Positions 9,538-18,754 of a stretch of DNA of 64,000 nt are shown in pieces. This DNA comes from Streptomyces microflavus (GTDB lineage: Bacteria; Actinomycetota; Actinomycetes; Streptomycetales; Streptomycetaceae): positions 331,687 to 395,686 of the forward strand of contig NZ_BMUG01000010.1 in assembly GCF_014650075.1 (NCBI RefSeq). Direction: 5' to 3'. Position 1 is the stretch's first letter, and each line of letters opens with the position of its first letter. The translations under genes and the position numbers were made by a program. The notes under the pieces are model-generated. The model saw nothing but the letters and a program-made list of their open reading frames with translations, did not search any database and was not told the origin of the DNA.

Positions 9538-10803
9538 ATGCGCCGCCGCCTGATCAACTCCACGCTCGCCGTGGTCCTCGTGGTGATCGCCGTCTTCGGT
9601 GTCTCCCTGGTCATCGTGGAGACGCGCACCATCAGCGCCAGCGCCCAGGAGAGCGTCGAGTCCGAGGCGCTGCGGCTGATCAGCGTGGTCGACAGCCGGC
9701 TGCTGGGCGACGAGGTGATCAACTCCGGGGTGCTGTCCGAGCAGATCGACCCCAACCGGTTCGCGCTGATCGAGATCCCCGGCCGGGCCCCCATCGCCGT
9801 CGGGGAACGCCCCACCGGCAGCGTCCTGCGCGCCTCCGAGACCGGTGAGCAGGGCGAGAAGGTCACCGTCGAGGAGTCCCGCTCGGCCGTCACCCGCGAG
9901 GTCGGGCGCACGCTCCTGATCATCGGCGCGGTGGCGCTGCTCGCGATCATCTCGGCGGTGCTCCTCGCCGTACGCCAGGCCAACCGGCTCGCCTCCCCCC
10001 TCACCGACCTCGCCGAGACCGCCGAACGCCTCGGCTCCGGCGACCCCCGCCCGCGCCACAAGCGGTACGGGGTGCCCGAGCTGGACCGGGTCGCCGACGT
10101 CCTGGACTCTTCCGCCGAGCGGATCGCCCGGATGCTGACCGCCGAGCGGCGCCTCGCCGCGGACGCCTCGCACCAGCTGCGTACGCCGCTCACCGCGCTC
10201 TCCATGCGGATCGAGGAGATCTCGGTGACCGACGACCCGGAGACGGTGAAGGAGGAGGCGAACATCGCCCTCACCCAGGTCGAGCGCCTCACCGACGTCG
10301 TCGAGCGGCTGCTCACCAACTCCCGGGACCCGCGGACCGGCTCCGCCGTCGTCTTCGACCTGGACGAGGTCATCAAGCAGCAGATCGAGGAGTGGCGCCC
10401 CGCCTACCGCTCCACGGGCCGCGCGCTGGTCTGCTCGGGCAAGCACGGTCTGCGGGCGGTCGGCACCCCGGGCGCGGTCGCCCAAGTGCTGGCCGCGCTG
10501 ATCGAGAACTCCCTGATGCACGGCGGCGGCACGGTCGCCCTGCGCACCCGGGTCACCGGCAACCAGGTGGTCATCGAGGTCACCGACGAGGGCCCCGGCG
10601 TCCCGGCCGAGCTGGGGGCGCGGATCTTCGAGCGGACGATCAGCGGCCGCAACTCCACCGGGATCGGCCTGGCCGTCGCCCGGGACCTCGCGGAGGCGGA
10701 CGGCGGCCGGCTGGAACTGCTCCAGCAGCACCCGGCGGTCTTCGCACTCTTCCTCAGCCGCATCCCGCTCGACCGCAAGGACCCGGAACGCCCCGTGCGC
10801 TGA
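9538..10803 (+). CDS. sensor histidine kinase, partner of the adjacent OmpR-type regulator
   Basis: A membrane kinase of 421 residues. Transmembrane helix 1 is at about 8-27, followed by an extracytoplasmic sensor of about 95 residues, helix 2 at about 124-145, and a HAMP segment. The DHp H-box ADASHQLRTPLTAL carries phospho-His212. The HATPase domain has the N-box IENSLMHGGG (Asn324), G1 DEGPG at 350-354 and G2 GIGLAV at 375-380. Length and order are normal for the EnvZ-like class. It is co-directional with the regulator after a 73-base gap and probably co-transcribed. The signal is unknown. It converges on a GtrA gene 21 bases away, with no obvious terminator between. Confidence 0.94.
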   Translation: MRRRLINSTLAVVLVVIAVFGVSLVIVETRTISASAQESVESEALRLISVVDSRLLGDEVINSGVLSEQIDPNRFALIEIPGRAPIAVGERPTGSVLRASETGEQGEKVTVEESRSAVTREVGRTLLIIGAVALLAIISAVLLAVRQANRLASPLTDLAETAERLGSGDPRPRHKRYGVPELDRVADVLDSSAERIARMLTAERRLAADASHQLRTPLTALSMRIEEISVTDDPETVKEEANIALTQVERLTDVVERLLTNSRDPRTGSAVVFDLDEVIKQQIEEWRPAYRSTGRALVCSGKHGLRAVGTPGAVAQVLAALIENSLMHGGGTVALRTRVTGNQVVIEVTDEGPGVPAELGARIFERTISGRNSTGIGLAVARDLAEADGGRLELLQQHPAVFALFLSRIPLDRKDPERPVR

Positions 10804-10824
10804 GCACGTCAGGAGCCGGAGGGA

Positions 10825-11358
10825 TCAGTTCCGTACGGGATCGGGCTCTACGGTCTCCGTCGGCCGCCGCTGCTCCAGAAACCGTTCCGCAGGGAGTGCG
10901 GCCTCCTCGGTGGGGAGGGCCTTGTCGGGGAGGGTCTTGAAGACCCAGGTCCGGTAGGACCAGAAGCGGAAGAGGGTCGCGATCCCGATGCCGACGATCT
11001 TGAAGACGTTGCTCTGGACCGGGGTGTTCCAGTCGAAGCCGTACGTCGCCAGGTACAGCACCCCGGTCTCGATCACCGCGCCCACCGCGCTGAACAGCAG
11101 GAACAGGGTCAGCTCACGGGTCCGGCCCGTCTTGTCGCGGTCCCGGTAGGTCCAGTAGCGGTAGCCCACGTAGTTGAAGAGGACCGCGACGAACGTCGCC
11201 AGGAGGCTCGCCCGGACCACGGGGAGCTCCGTGGTGTGCCGGATCAGGTTGAAGGCCCCCATGTTGACCAGCAGGCCCATCGCGCCGACCGCGCCGAACT
11301 TGGCGACCTCCCGGGCCAGCAGATCAAGCCGGGTCCGCAGTGCGCCCCGTTCGCTCAT
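10825..11358 (-). CDS. GtrA-family membrane protein
   Basis: A small integral membrane protein of 177 residues with four hydrophobic helices at about 19-38, 48-68, 84-106 and 116-134, separated by the conserved RYWTYRDRD and FRFWSYRTWVF basic/aromatic loops. GtrA proteins are implicated in moving lipid-linked sugars such as polyprenyl-phosphate glucose, or in partnering glycosyltransferases. No partner glycosyltransferase is adjacent; purK begins 163 bases away on the other strand. The Pro/Glu-rich C-terminal 35 residues are variable. The substrate cannot be assigned. Confidence 0.88.
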   Translation of the reverse strand: MSERGALRTRLDLLAREVAKFGAVGAMGLLVNMGAFNLIRHTTELPVVRASLLATFVAVLFNYVGYRYWTYRDRDKTGRTRELTLFLLFSAVGAVIETGVLYLATYGFDWNTPVQSNVFKIVGIGIATLFRFWSYRTWVFKTLPDKALPTEEAALPAERFLEQRRPTETVEPDPVRN

Positions 11359-11521
11359 GGTGATCGCTCAGTCCGTCCGTCCGATGGCGTCGACGGTTCC
11401 GTCAACTCCGCCATGCTAACCAGCCCTCCCGTGTGACGCCCCGGTGATGCCCGGGTGCCCCGCCGGGGGAGGGCCCCGGACGGCGTCCCGGGCGCCCCGG
11501 CGCGCCCGATACCCTGGAGGC

Positions 11522-12661
11522 GTGACGTTCCCGGTAGTCGGCATGGTCGGCGGCGGTCAGCTCGCCCGTATGACCCACGAGGCGGGTATCCCCCTCGGCC
11601 TGAAATTCAAGCTTCTCAGTGACACGCCCCAGGACTCGGCGGCCCAGGTGGTCAGCGAGGTCGTCATCGGCGACTATCGCGACCTGGAGACGCTGCGCGC
11701 CTTCGCGCGCGGCTGCGACGTGATCACCTTCGACCACGAGCACGTGCCGACCGAGCACCTGAGGGCCCTGGAGGCGGACGGCATCCCCGTGCGCCCCGGC
11801 CCCGATGCCCTGGTGCACGCGCAGGACAAGGGGGTGATGCGCGCCAAGCTGCTGGAGATCGGCGCGCCCTGCCCCCGTAACCGCATCGTGAGCGACCCGG
11901 CCGACGCCGCCGCGTTCGCCGAGGAGGTCGGGGGCTTCCCCGTCATCCTCAAGACCGTGCGCGGCGGGTACGACGGCAAGGGCGTGTGGGTGGTCCGCTC
12001 CGAGGCGGACGCGGCCGACCCGTTCCGCGCCGGGGTCCCGGTCCTCGCGGAGGAGAAGGTCGACTTCGTACGGGAGCTGGCGGCCAACATCGTCCGCTCG
12101 CCGCACGGCCAGGCCGTCGCCTACCCGGTCGTGGAGTCCATCCAGGTCGACGGGGTCTGCGACACGGTGATCGCCCCGGCCCCCGACCTGTCCGAGCACC
12201 TGGCCGGCGAGGCCCAGCAGCTCGCGCTGCGCATCGCCGCCGAGCTCGGTGTCGTCGGCCACCTGGCGGTCGAGCTGTTCGAGACGCGCGACGGACGCAT
12301 CCTGGTCAACGAACTGGCGATGCGCCCGCACAACTCGGGCCACTGGACCCAGGACGGCGCGATCACCTCCCAGTTCGCCAACCACGTGCGGGCGGTCCTC
12401 GACCTCCCCCTCGGCGACCCGCGCCCGCGCGCCCCCTGGACGGTCATGTGCAACGTCCTGGGCGGCGACTACCCGGACATGTACCAGGCGTACCTGCACT
12501 GCATGGCCCGCGACCCGCAGCTCAAGATCCACATGTACGGCAAGGACGTGAAGCCCGGCCGCAAGGTCGGCCACGTCAACACCTACGGCGACGACCTGGC
12601 GGACGTGCGGGAGCGCGCCCGGCACGCGGCCGACTACCTGCGAGGAACGATCACCGAATGA
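11522..12661 (+). CDS. purK: 5-(carboxyamino)imidazole ribonucleotide synthase
   Basis: ATP-grasp enzyme of purine biosynthesis converting AIR, ATP and bicarbonate to N5-CAIR. The 379 residues show the N-terminal pre-ATP-grasp fold VVGMVGGGQLARM, the central ATP-grasp segment VILKTVRGGYDGKG and catalytic-region residues ELAMRPHNSGHWT. GTG 11522 gives the family's normal N-terminus. The -10-like TACCCT (11510-11515) lies 6 bases before it, so the message is probably leaderless; GGAGG only one base upstream is too close to act as a normal ribosome site. The stop overlaps the purE start (ATGA), so the two enzymes of this step pair are made together. Confidence 0.96.
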   Translation: MTFPVVGMVGGGQLARMTHEAGIPLGLKFKLLSDTPQDSAAQVVSEVVIGDYRDLETLRAFARGCDVITFDHEHVPTEHLRALEADGIPVRPGPDALVHAQDKGVMRAKLLEIGAPCPRNRIVSDPADAAAFAEEVGGFPVILKTVRGGYDGKGVWVVRSEADAADPFRAGVPVLAEEKVDFVRELAANIVRSPHGQAVAYPVVESIQVDGVCDTVIAPAPDLSEHLAGEAQQLALRIAAELGVVGHLAVELFETRDGRILVNELAMRPHNSGHWTQDGAITSQFANHVRAVLDLPLGDPRPRAPWTVMCNVLGGDYPDMYQAYLHCMARDPQLKIHMYGKDVKPGRKVGHVNTYGDDLADVRERARHAADYLRGTITE

Positions 12662-13191
12662 CTTCCCCCTCCGCACCCGTGATCGGCATCGTGATGGGCT
12701 CCGACTCCGACTGGCCCGTCATGGAGGCGGCCGCCAAGGCGCTCGACGAGTTCGAGATCCCGTACGAGGTCGACGTCGTCTCCGCCCACCGCATGCCGCG
12801 CGAGATGATCGCGTACGGCGAGGACGCGGCGGGCCGCGGCCTGAAGGCGATCATCGCGGGTGCGGGCGGGGCCGCCCACCTGCCCGGGATGCTGGCCTCG
12901 GTCACCCCGCTGCCGGTCATCGGGGTTCCGGTGCCGCTGAAGTACCTGGACGGCATGGACAGCCTGCTCTCCATCGTCCAGATGCCCGCCGGAGTCCCCG
13001 TCGCCACGGTCTCGGTCGGCGGCGCGCGCAACGCCGGCCTGCTGGCCGCCCGGATCCTCGCCGCGAGCGACCCCGCGCTCCAGGAGCGGATGGGCGAGTT
13101 CCTGCAGGAGCTGAACGCCCAGGCCACGGAGAAGGGCAAGCGCCTGCGGTCCAAGGTCCAGGGCTCTGACTCCTTCGGCTTCGGAAAGTAG
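12658..13191 (+). CDS. purE: N5-carboxyaminoimidazole ribonucleotide mutase, class I PurE
   Basis: Converts N5-CAIR from PurK to CAIR in de novo purine synthesis. The 177 residues carry the nucleotide loop MGSDSDWPVM (13-22), SAHRMP with His44 (equivalent to the catalytic His45 of E. coli) and GAGGAAHLPGM. The length is normal for class I, which works with a separate PurK, as here. ATG 12658 overlaps the purK stop. The C-terminal 20 residues are basic and variable. A dipeptidase gene follows after 6 bases and may be read through. Confidence 0.97.
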   Translation: MTSPSAPVIGIVMGSDSDWPVMEAAAKALDEFEIPYEVDVVSAHRMPREMIAYGEDAAGRGLKAIIAGAGGAAHLPGMLASVTPLPVIGVPVPLKYLDGMDSLLSIVQMPAGVPVATVSVGGARNAGLLAARILAASDPALQERMGEFLQELNAQATEKGKRLRSKVQGSDSFGFGK

Positions 13192-13197
13192 GGTCCC

Positions 13198-14394
13198 GTG
13201 GACCACCTCGCCCGCGCGCACGAGCTGCTCGCCGCCCACCCGGTCGTCGACGGCCACAACGACCTCCCCTGGGCCCTGCGCGAGCAGGTCGGCTACGACC
13301 TGGACGCCAGGGACATCGCCGCCGACCAGCGCGGCCTGCTCCACACCGACCTGGCCCGGCTGCGGGCCGGCGGGGTAGGCGGCCAATTCTGGTCCGTCTA
13401 CGTGCGCACCGACCTGACCGGCGACGCGGCGGTCAGCGCCACGCTCGAACAGATCGACATCGTCGCCGAACTGATCGCCCGCTACCCGACCCACCTGAGG
13501 CGCGCGCTCACCGCCGACGACCTGGAGAAGGCCCGCGCCGAGAGGCGTATCGCCTCCCTGATGGGCGCCGAGGGCGGCCACTCCATCAACAACTCGCTGG
13601 GCACCCTGCGCGCCCTGCACGAGCTGGGCGTCCGCTACATGACGCTCACCCACAACGACAACATCGACTGGGCCGACAGCGCGACCGACCTGCCCCGCCT
13701 CGGCGGCCTCTCCGCCTTCGGCCACGAGGTCGTCCGCGAGATGAACCGCATCGGCATGCTGGTCGACCTCAGCCACGTGGCGGACGGTGTCATGCGCGAC
13801 GCGATCGCCACCAGCACCGCGCCGGTGATCTTCTCGCACTCCTCGGCCCGGGCCGTCTGCGACCACCCGCGCAACATCCCCGACGACGTGCTGGCTGCGC
13901 TCCCGGCCAACGGCGGGGTCGCGATGGCGACGTTCGTCCCGAAGTTCGTGCTGCCCGCCGCCGTCGCCTGGACCCAGGCCGCCGACCGGAACATGCGGGA
14001 CCACGGTCTCCACCACCTGGACACCACCCCGCAGGCGATGCGCATCCACGAGGACTTCGAGGCGGCCAACCCCCGCCCCCAGGCCACCGTCGCGACCATC
14101 GCCGACCACCTCGACCACATGCGCGCGGTCGCGGGCGTCGACCACATCGGCATCGGCGGCGACTACGACGGCACGGCGTTCACCCCGAACGGCCTGGAGG
14201 ACGTCTCCGGCTACCCGAACCTGATCGCCGAGCTCCTGCGCCGCAACTGGTCGGAGGGCGACCTCGCCAAGCTGACCTGGCAGAACGCGGTACGGGTCCT
14301 GCGCGACGCAGAAGCCGTCGCCCGCGACGAGCAGAGCGGGCGCGGCCCGTCCCACGCGACGATCACGGAGCTGGACGGACGGCGGATCCGCTAG
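13198..14394 (+). CDS. M19 membrane dipeptidase (renal dipeptidase family)
   Basis: A zinc-dependent dipeptidase of 398 residues. Metal ligands are visible as His20 and Asp22 in VVDGHNDLPWAL, the Glu of LMGAEGGHSI, and the later histidines in VDLSHVAD and IFSHSSARA; the C-terminal DHIGIGGDYDG is typical. There is no signal peptide, so it is probably cytoplasmic, as in most actinobacterial members, and its natural substrate is uncertain. The GTG start is 6 bases after purE, with an AGGG in GTAGGGTCCC. The stop TAG shares the CTAG tetranucleotide with the stop of the convergent SGNH gene. Confidence 0.92.
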   Translation: MDHLARAHELLAAHPVVDGHNDLPWALREQVGYDLDARDIAADQRGLLHTDLARLRAGGVGGQFWSVYVRTDLTGDAAVSATLEQIDIVAELIARYPTHLRRALTADDLEKARAERRIASLMGAEGGHSINNSLGTLRALHELGVRYMTLTHNDNIDWADSATDLPRLGGLSAFGHEVVREMNRIGMLVDLSHVADGVMRDAIATSTAPVIFSHSSARAVCDHPRNIPDDVLAALPANGGVAMATFVPKFVLPAAVAWTQAADRNMRDHGLHHLDTTPQAMRIHEDFEAANPRPQATVATIADHLDHMRAVAGVDHIGIGGDYDGTAFTPNGLEDVSGYPNLIAELLRRNWSEGDLAKLTWQNAVRVLRDAEAVARDEQSGRGPSHATITELDGRRIR

Positions 14395-15569
14395 CGGGTG
14401 GCCGCGAACGGTCCCCCAGGACCGAAGGCGAGCGCCGCGAACCGCTCGCCCATGCGGCGGTGGGCGGCGGGGCCCGGGTGGAGCCGGTCGGGCAGCGGCA
14501 GCTCGGCGGAGTCGGCCTCGCCGTACAGGGCGAGGCCGTCCAGGTAATACAGCTCCGGATCCTCGCCCGCCCGCTGCTCCACGATCCGGGCGAGTTCCTC
14601 CCGTACGACGCGCAGGGTCAGCTTCCCCAGCGCCGCCTCCGACGGGTCCCCCAGGGCGGTGAACTCCACCTGCCCGTCCTCGATGTCCGGGGCGGCCGGT
14701 CCCGGGGTGTCCTCCTGCGCGGGGCAGAGGATGGGCGAGACCACCAGTAGGGGCGTGGCGGGGTGCCCCTCGCGGATGGTGTCGAGGAACCCGTGCACGG
14801 CCGGCCCGAAGGCGCGCAGCCGCATCAGGTCCAGGTTCACGACATTGATGCCGATCTTGACGCTGATCAGGTCGGCCGGGGTGTCCCGCAGGGCGCGCGC
14901 GGTGAACGGATCGAGCAGGGCGCTGCCGCCCAGCCCCAGGTTGACCAGCTCCACACCCCCCGCGGCGGCGGCCAGGGCGGGCCAGGCGGTGGCGGAGCTT
15001 TCGGCGGCGGACCCCTGGCTGATCGAACTGCCGTGGTGCAGCCACACCCGCCGCCCACTCGGCTCCGCCGGCGTGACGGGGGCGTCGGTGCGCAGCGCGA
15101 TCAGCTCGGTGGTCTCGGTGTACGGCAACCAGATCTCGACGGTCTTCTCCCGCCCGGGCAGCCCGTCGAACCGGACGGTGCCGACGGGGCCGGGGACCGT
15201 CTCCTGCGACCCGTCGCTCAGGTCCACCGTCACCAGATCACCCCCGCTCGCCGTGGCCCGCCCGGCCGGCTCCCCGTCGATGTGCAGGTCGTAGGCCCCG
15301 TCCGGACGGCGCGGGACACCCCGGTAGCCCACGACCGTGCGCACCACGTCCACCTCAATGGCGGTGGCCCGGCTGCGGAACACCAGCCGCACGCCGGAGG
15401 GCTGGGACTCCGCCTGGGCCACCTGTTCGTCACCGCCGAACTGCGCCCGGGCGCGGGCGGGCAGCCGGTGCGGAAGGAGACCGCCGCGCGCGGTGCGCTC
15501 CAGGTCGAGCGCACCGCGCACGAGGGCGTCGGTGAGGGGGGTGGTGATCAAGCCGGGGGAGTCGTCCAT
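14391..15569 (-). CDS. SGNH/GDSL-type hydrolase with N-terminal beta domain
   Basis: A 392-residue esterase-like protein. The N-terminal ~165 residues are beta-rich and probably a carbohydrate-esterase accessory domain. The SGNH domain begins at VWLHHGSSISQG (nucleophile Ser in the G180-S181-S182 region). Asn of SGNH is in GINVVN, and the Asp-x-x-His dyad is DRLHPG (Asp361, His364). Start ATG 15569 (MDDSPGLIT) is chosen because upstream in-frame sequence is the shadow of the VOC gene. No signal peptide is obvious. Homologues act on acetylated sugars or phospholipids; the substrate here is unknown. Its stop overlaps the convergent dipeptidase stop by 4 bases. Confidence 0.85.
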   Translation of the reverse strand: MDDSPGLITTPLTDALVRGALDLERTARGGLLPHRLPARARAQFGGDEQVAQAESQPSGVRLVFRSRATAIEVDVVRTVVGYRGVPRRPDGAYDLHIDGEPAGRATASGGDLVTVDLSDGSQETVPGPVGTVRFDGLPGREKTVEIWLPYTETTELIALRTDAPVTPAEPSGRRVWLHHGSSISQGSAAESSATAWPALAAAAGGVELVNLGLGGSALLDPFTARALRDTPADLISVKIGINVVNLDLMRLRAFGPAVHGFLDTIREGHPATPLLVVSPILCPAQEDTPGPAAPDIEDGQVEFTALGDPSEAALGKLTLRVVREELARIVEQRAGEDPELYYLDGLALYGEADSAELPLPDRLHPGPAAHRRMGERFAALAFGPGGPFAATR

Positions 15570-15598
15570 GCAACCAGCCTGTCCACCAAAGCCACGAT

Positions 15599-15964
15599 CT
15601 AGCAGGCGCAGAGACAGAACGGATGCCCGGCCGGATCGGCATAGACCCGGAAGGACCGCTTCCGGTCCTCCGTGTCGAGCGGCCGGGCCCCCAGCGCCAG
15701 CACCTCCCGCTCCGCCGCGTCCAGATCCTCCACGGTCAGGTCCAGGTGGAACTGCATGGAGCTGTCGGGCCGGGGCCACTGCGGCGGTACGAAACCGGGC
15801 GCGGCCTGGAACGCGAGGGGTGTGCCCGGGGCGCCGGTGAGGTCGACCCAGCGGCTGTCCTCGTCGCTCGTGACGGTGCCGCCGATGACGGCGGCGTAGA
15901 AGCGGGCGAGCGCGAGGGGGTCGGGGCATTCCAGTACGACGGCGCCGAGTGTGGCGATGGGCAT
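15599..15964 (-). CDS. VOC-superfamily (glyoxalase/bleomycin-resistance fold) protein
   Basis: A 121-residue protein of two beta-alpha-beta-beta-beta modules. The first starts GAVVLECPDPLALARFYAAV and the second FHLDLTVEDLDAAEREVLALG, ending FRVYADPAGHPFCLCAC. Members bind a metal and act on or sequester small molecules; this subgroup has no established substrate. It ends 29 bases before the SGNH gene on the same strand, so the two are probably one operon. Three cysteines near the C-terminus are a little unusual. Confidence 0.85.
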   Translation of the reverse strand: MPIATLGAVVLECPDPLALARFYAAVIGGTVTSDEDSRWVDLTGAPGTPLAFQAAPGFVPPQWPRPDSSMQFHLDLTVEDLDAAEREVLALGARPLDTEDRKRSFRVYADPAGHPFCLCAC

Positions 15965-16045
15965 GACGCATACCTCCCGATGGATACCGCCCTGTTGCGG
16001 TACGGGGAGACGCCTACCCCGTACCGGCGCGGGAGTGCGGGTGAC

Positions 16046-17389
16046 TCAGGCCTTCGGCCGCCCCATCGCCCGGTACGTCCACCCGGCCTCGCGCCACACC
16101 GCGCTGTCCAGGGCGTTGCGCCCGTCCAGGATGATCCGGCGGGAGACCGCCTCACCCAGCTCCGCCGGGTCCAGCTCGCGGAACTCGCGCCACTCCGTCA
16201 GGTGCAGCACCACGTCCGCGCCGCGCACGGCCTCCAGCGCGGAATCGGCGTAACCGAGGGTCGGGAACAGCCGCCGGGCGTTGTCCATCCCCTTCGGGTC
16301 GAAGACGGTCACCTGGCCGCCCTGAAGGTGGATCTGCCCGGCGACATTGAGCGCGGGGGAGTCGCGCACGTCGTCGGAGTCCGGCTTGAACGCGGCCCCC
16401 AGCACACCCACCCGCTTGCCGAGGAACGAGTCGCCGCCCACGGCCTCGCGGGCCAGCTCGACCATGTGGCCGCGGCGACGCATGTTGATGGAGTCGACCT
16501 CGCGGAGGAAGGTGAGGGCCTGGTCCGCGCCCAGCTCACCGGCGCGCGCCATGAAGGCCCGGATGTCCTTGGGCAGGCAGCCGCCGCCGAAGCCGATCCC
16601 GGCCCGCAGGAACTTCTTCCCGATGCGGTCGTCGTGCCCGATGGCCTCGGCGAGCTTCACGACATCCCCGTCGGCGGCCTCGCAGACCTCGGCCATGGCG
16701 TTGATGAAGGAGATCTTGGTGGCGAGGAAGGAGTTGGCGGAGGTCTTCACCAGCTCGGCGGTGGGGAAGTCGGTGACGACGAACGGCGACCCCTCCGCGA
16801 GCGGCCCGGCGTACACCTCGCGCAGCAGCTTCTCGGCCCGCTCGCTCTCCACGCCGACGACGATCCGGTCGGGGTGCAGGGTGTCGCTGACGGCGAAGCC
16901 CTCGCGGAGGAACTCCGGGTTCCAGGCCAGCTCGGCGTCCGCGCCCACCGGGGCCAGCTCCGCGAGGCGGGTGGCGAGGCGGGCGGCGGAGCCGACGGGG
17001 ACGGTCGACTTGCCGACGACCAGGGCGGGCCGGGTGAGGTGCGGGGCGAGCGACTCGAAGGCGCTGTCGACGAAGCTCATGTCACAGGCGTACTCGCCGT
17101 GCTTCTGCGGAGTGTTCACACAGACGAAGTGCACGTCGCCGAAGTCCCCGACCTCCTCCCAGGAGGTGGTGAAGCGCAGCCGCCCGGTGGAGCCCTCGAT
17201 ACCGTCGACATGCTTGCGCAGCAGGTCTTCGAGCCCCGGCTCGTACATCGGCACGCGCCCGGTGGAGAGCAGCTCGATCTTCTCCGGTACGACGTCGAGC
17301 CCGAGGACCTCGAATCCCAGCTCGGCCATGGCGGCGGCATGGGTGGCGCCGAGATAGCCGGTGCCGATCACAGTGATCCTGAGGGCCAT
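16046..17389 (-). CDS. UDP-glucose/GDP-mannose dehydrogenase family (probable UDP-glucose 6-dehydrogenase)
   Basis: NAD-dependent enzyme oxidising a nucleotide sugar to the uronic acid, here most likely UDP-glucose to UDP-glucuronate. The 447 residues carry the Rossmann motif VIGTGYLGATHA at the N-terminus, the middle NPEFLREGFAV and KTSANSFLATKISF, the catalytic Cys271 in GFGGGCLPKDI, and a C-terminal sugar-binding domain (GVLGAAFKPDSDDVRDSPA). Start ATG 17389 has CCAGGAGCACCC upstream; the longer in-frame start at 17431 lacks support. It could feed polysaccharides made by the glycosyltransferases of this region. Substrate specificity is inferred from family resemblance. Confidence 0.9.
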   Translation of the reverse strand: MALRITVIGTGYLGATHAAAMAELGFEVLGLDVVPEKIELLSTGRVPMYEPGLEDLLRKHVDGIEGSTGRLRFTTSWEEVGDFGDVHFVCVNTPQKHGEYACDMSFVDSAFESLAPHLTRPALVVGKSTVPVGSAARLATRLAELAPVGADAELAWNPEFLREGFAVSDTLHPDRIVVGVESERAEKLLREVYAGPLAEGSPFVVTDFPTAELVKTSANSFLATKISFINAMAEVCEAADGDVVKLAEAIGHDDRIGKKFLRAGIGFGGGCLPKDIRAFMARAGELGADQALTFLREVDSINMRRRGHMVELAREAVGGDSFLGKRVGVLGAAFKPDSDDVRDSPALNVAGQIHLQGGQVTVFDPKGMDNARRLFPTLGYADSALEAVRGADVVLHLTEWREFRELDPAELGEAVSRRIILDGRNALDSAVWREAGWTYRAMGRPKA

Positions 17390-17562
17390 GGGTGCTCCTG
17401 GGAGGTACGGATAGACGTGCGAACCGAGCATAGTCGCGGAGGGCGGCCCCGCCTTTCCCCACCCGGTCCGCCGCTTACCTCCCTCTTTGCCCGACCCCTG
17501 TCACCAAGCTCACGTGCGACTCTCGTATGCCCTCGGACGGCTTCCGCACTAAAATTGAGTTA

Positions 17563-17596
17563 CTTAACGGTAGTTAGCATCTGGGGAGTGAGCGTC
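17563..17596 (+). promoter_or_regulatory. AT-rich promoter/operator region before the acyl-CoA dehydrogenase
   Basis: TTACTTAACGGTAGTTAGC stands out from the GC-rich surroundings and contains TAAC/GTTA half-sites in the style of TetR-family operators of fatty-acid genes. The regulator is not in this window. Call by pattern only. Confidence 0.3.
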
Positions 17597-18754
17597 TTGG
17601 CGGGTTCGACCGATTTCGACCTGTACCGTCCGGCCGAGGAGCACGACATGCTCCGCGAGACCATCCGCGCGCTCGCCGAGACGAAGATCGCCCCCTTCGC
17701 CGCCGCGGTCGACGAGGAGAGCCGCTTCCCGCAGGAGGCGCTGGACGCCCTGGTCGCCTCGGACCTGCACGCCGTCCACGTCCCGGAGGAGTACGGCGGC
17801 GCCGGCGCCGACGCGCTCGCCACGGTCATCGTGATCGAGGAGGTGGCCCGCGCCTGTGCCTCCTCCTCCCTCATCCCGGCCGTCAACAAGCTCGGCTCGC
17901 TCCCGGTGATCCTCTCCGGCTCCGAGGAGCTGAAGCGCAAGTACCTGGGCCCGCTGGCCAAGGGCGACGCGATGTTCTCGTACGCGCTCTCCGAGCCGGA
18001 CGCCGGCTCCGACGCGGCGGGCATGAAGACCAAAGCCGTGCGCGACGGCGACTTCTGGGTCCTCAACGGTGTGAAGCGCTGGATCACCAACGCGGGCGTC
18101 TCCGAGTACTACACGGTCATGGCGGTCACCGACCCCACCAAGCGCTCCAAGGGCATCTCCGCGTTCGTCGTCGAGAAGTCCGACGAGGGCGTCTCCTTCG
18201 GCGCCCCGGAGAAGAAGCTCGGCATCAAGGGCTCCCCGACCCGTGAGGTCTACCTCGACAACGTCCGCATCCCCGCGGACCGCATGATCGGCGAGGAGGG
18301 CACGGGCTTCGCCACCGCGATGAAGACCCTGGACCACACCCGCATCACGATCGCGGCCCAGGCCCTCGGCATCGCCCAGGGCGCGCTGGACTACGCCAAG
18401 GGGTACGTCCAGGAGCGCAAGCAGTTCGGCAAGCCGATCGCCGACTTCCAGGGCATCCAGTTCATGCTCGCCGACATGGCGATGAAGCTGGAGGCGGCCC
18501 GCCAGCTCACCTACTCGGCCGCCGCCAAGTCCCAGCGCGTCGACGGCGACCTCACCTTCTTCGGCGCCGCGGCCAAGTGCTTCGCCTCCGATGTGGCCAT
18601 GGAGGTCACCACGGACGCGGTCCAGCTCCTCGGCGGCTACGGCTACACGCGGGACTACCCGGTGGAGCGCATGATGCGCGACGCCAAGATCACCCAGATC
18701 TACGAGGGCACGAACCAGGTCCAGCGCATCGTCATGGCGCGCAACCTGCCGTAA
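17597..18754 (+). CDS. acyl-CoA dehydrogenase
   Basis: FAD-dependent dehydrogenase introducing the alpha-beta double bond in acyl-CoA. The 385 residues show the three ACAD domains: an N-terminal helical part, the middle FAD/substrate signature YALSEPDAGSDAAGMKT and WITNAG, and a C-terminal helical domain with LGGYGYTRDYPVERMMRDAK. The catalytic Glu is in QIYEGTNQVQR. The TTG at 17597 is preferred because GGGGAG lies 8 bases upstream and gives the N-terminus AGSTDFDLYRP usual for this group; GTG 17588 overlaps that ribosome site. It is divergent from the nucleotide-sugar dehydrogenase. Chain length or branched-chain specificity cannot be told. Confidence 0.93.
   Translation: MAGSTDFDLYRPAEEHDMLRETIRALAETKIAPFAAAVDEESRFPQEALDALVASDLHAVHVPEEYGGAGADALATVIVIEEVARACASSSLIPAVNKLGSLPVILSGSEELKRKYLGPLAKGDAMFSYALSEPDAGSDAAGMKTKAVRDGDFWVLNGVKRWITNAGVSEYYTVMAVTDPTKRSKGISAFVVEKSDEGVSFGAPEKKLGIKGSPTREVYLDNVRIPADRMIGEEGTGFATAMKTLDHTRITIAAQALGIAQGALDYAKGYVQERKQFGKPIADFQGIQFMLADMAMKLEAARQLTYSAAAKSQRVDGDLTFFGAAAKCFASDVAMEVTTDAVQLLGGYGYTRDYPVERMMRDAKITQIYEGTNQVQRIVMARNLP

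Noticed and set aside
12634..15045. Large minus-strand frame opposite purE and the dipeptidase
   Set aside because: Asp/Val/Arg/Gly-rich antisense shadow typical of high-GC genes; the plus strand has clear enzyme families.
15623..17596. Very long in-frame extension upstream of the acyl-CoA dehydrogenase
   Set aside because: It is the shadow of the VOC and nucleotide-sugar dehydrogenase genes on the opposite strand; a normal dehydrogenase N-terminus starts at 17597.
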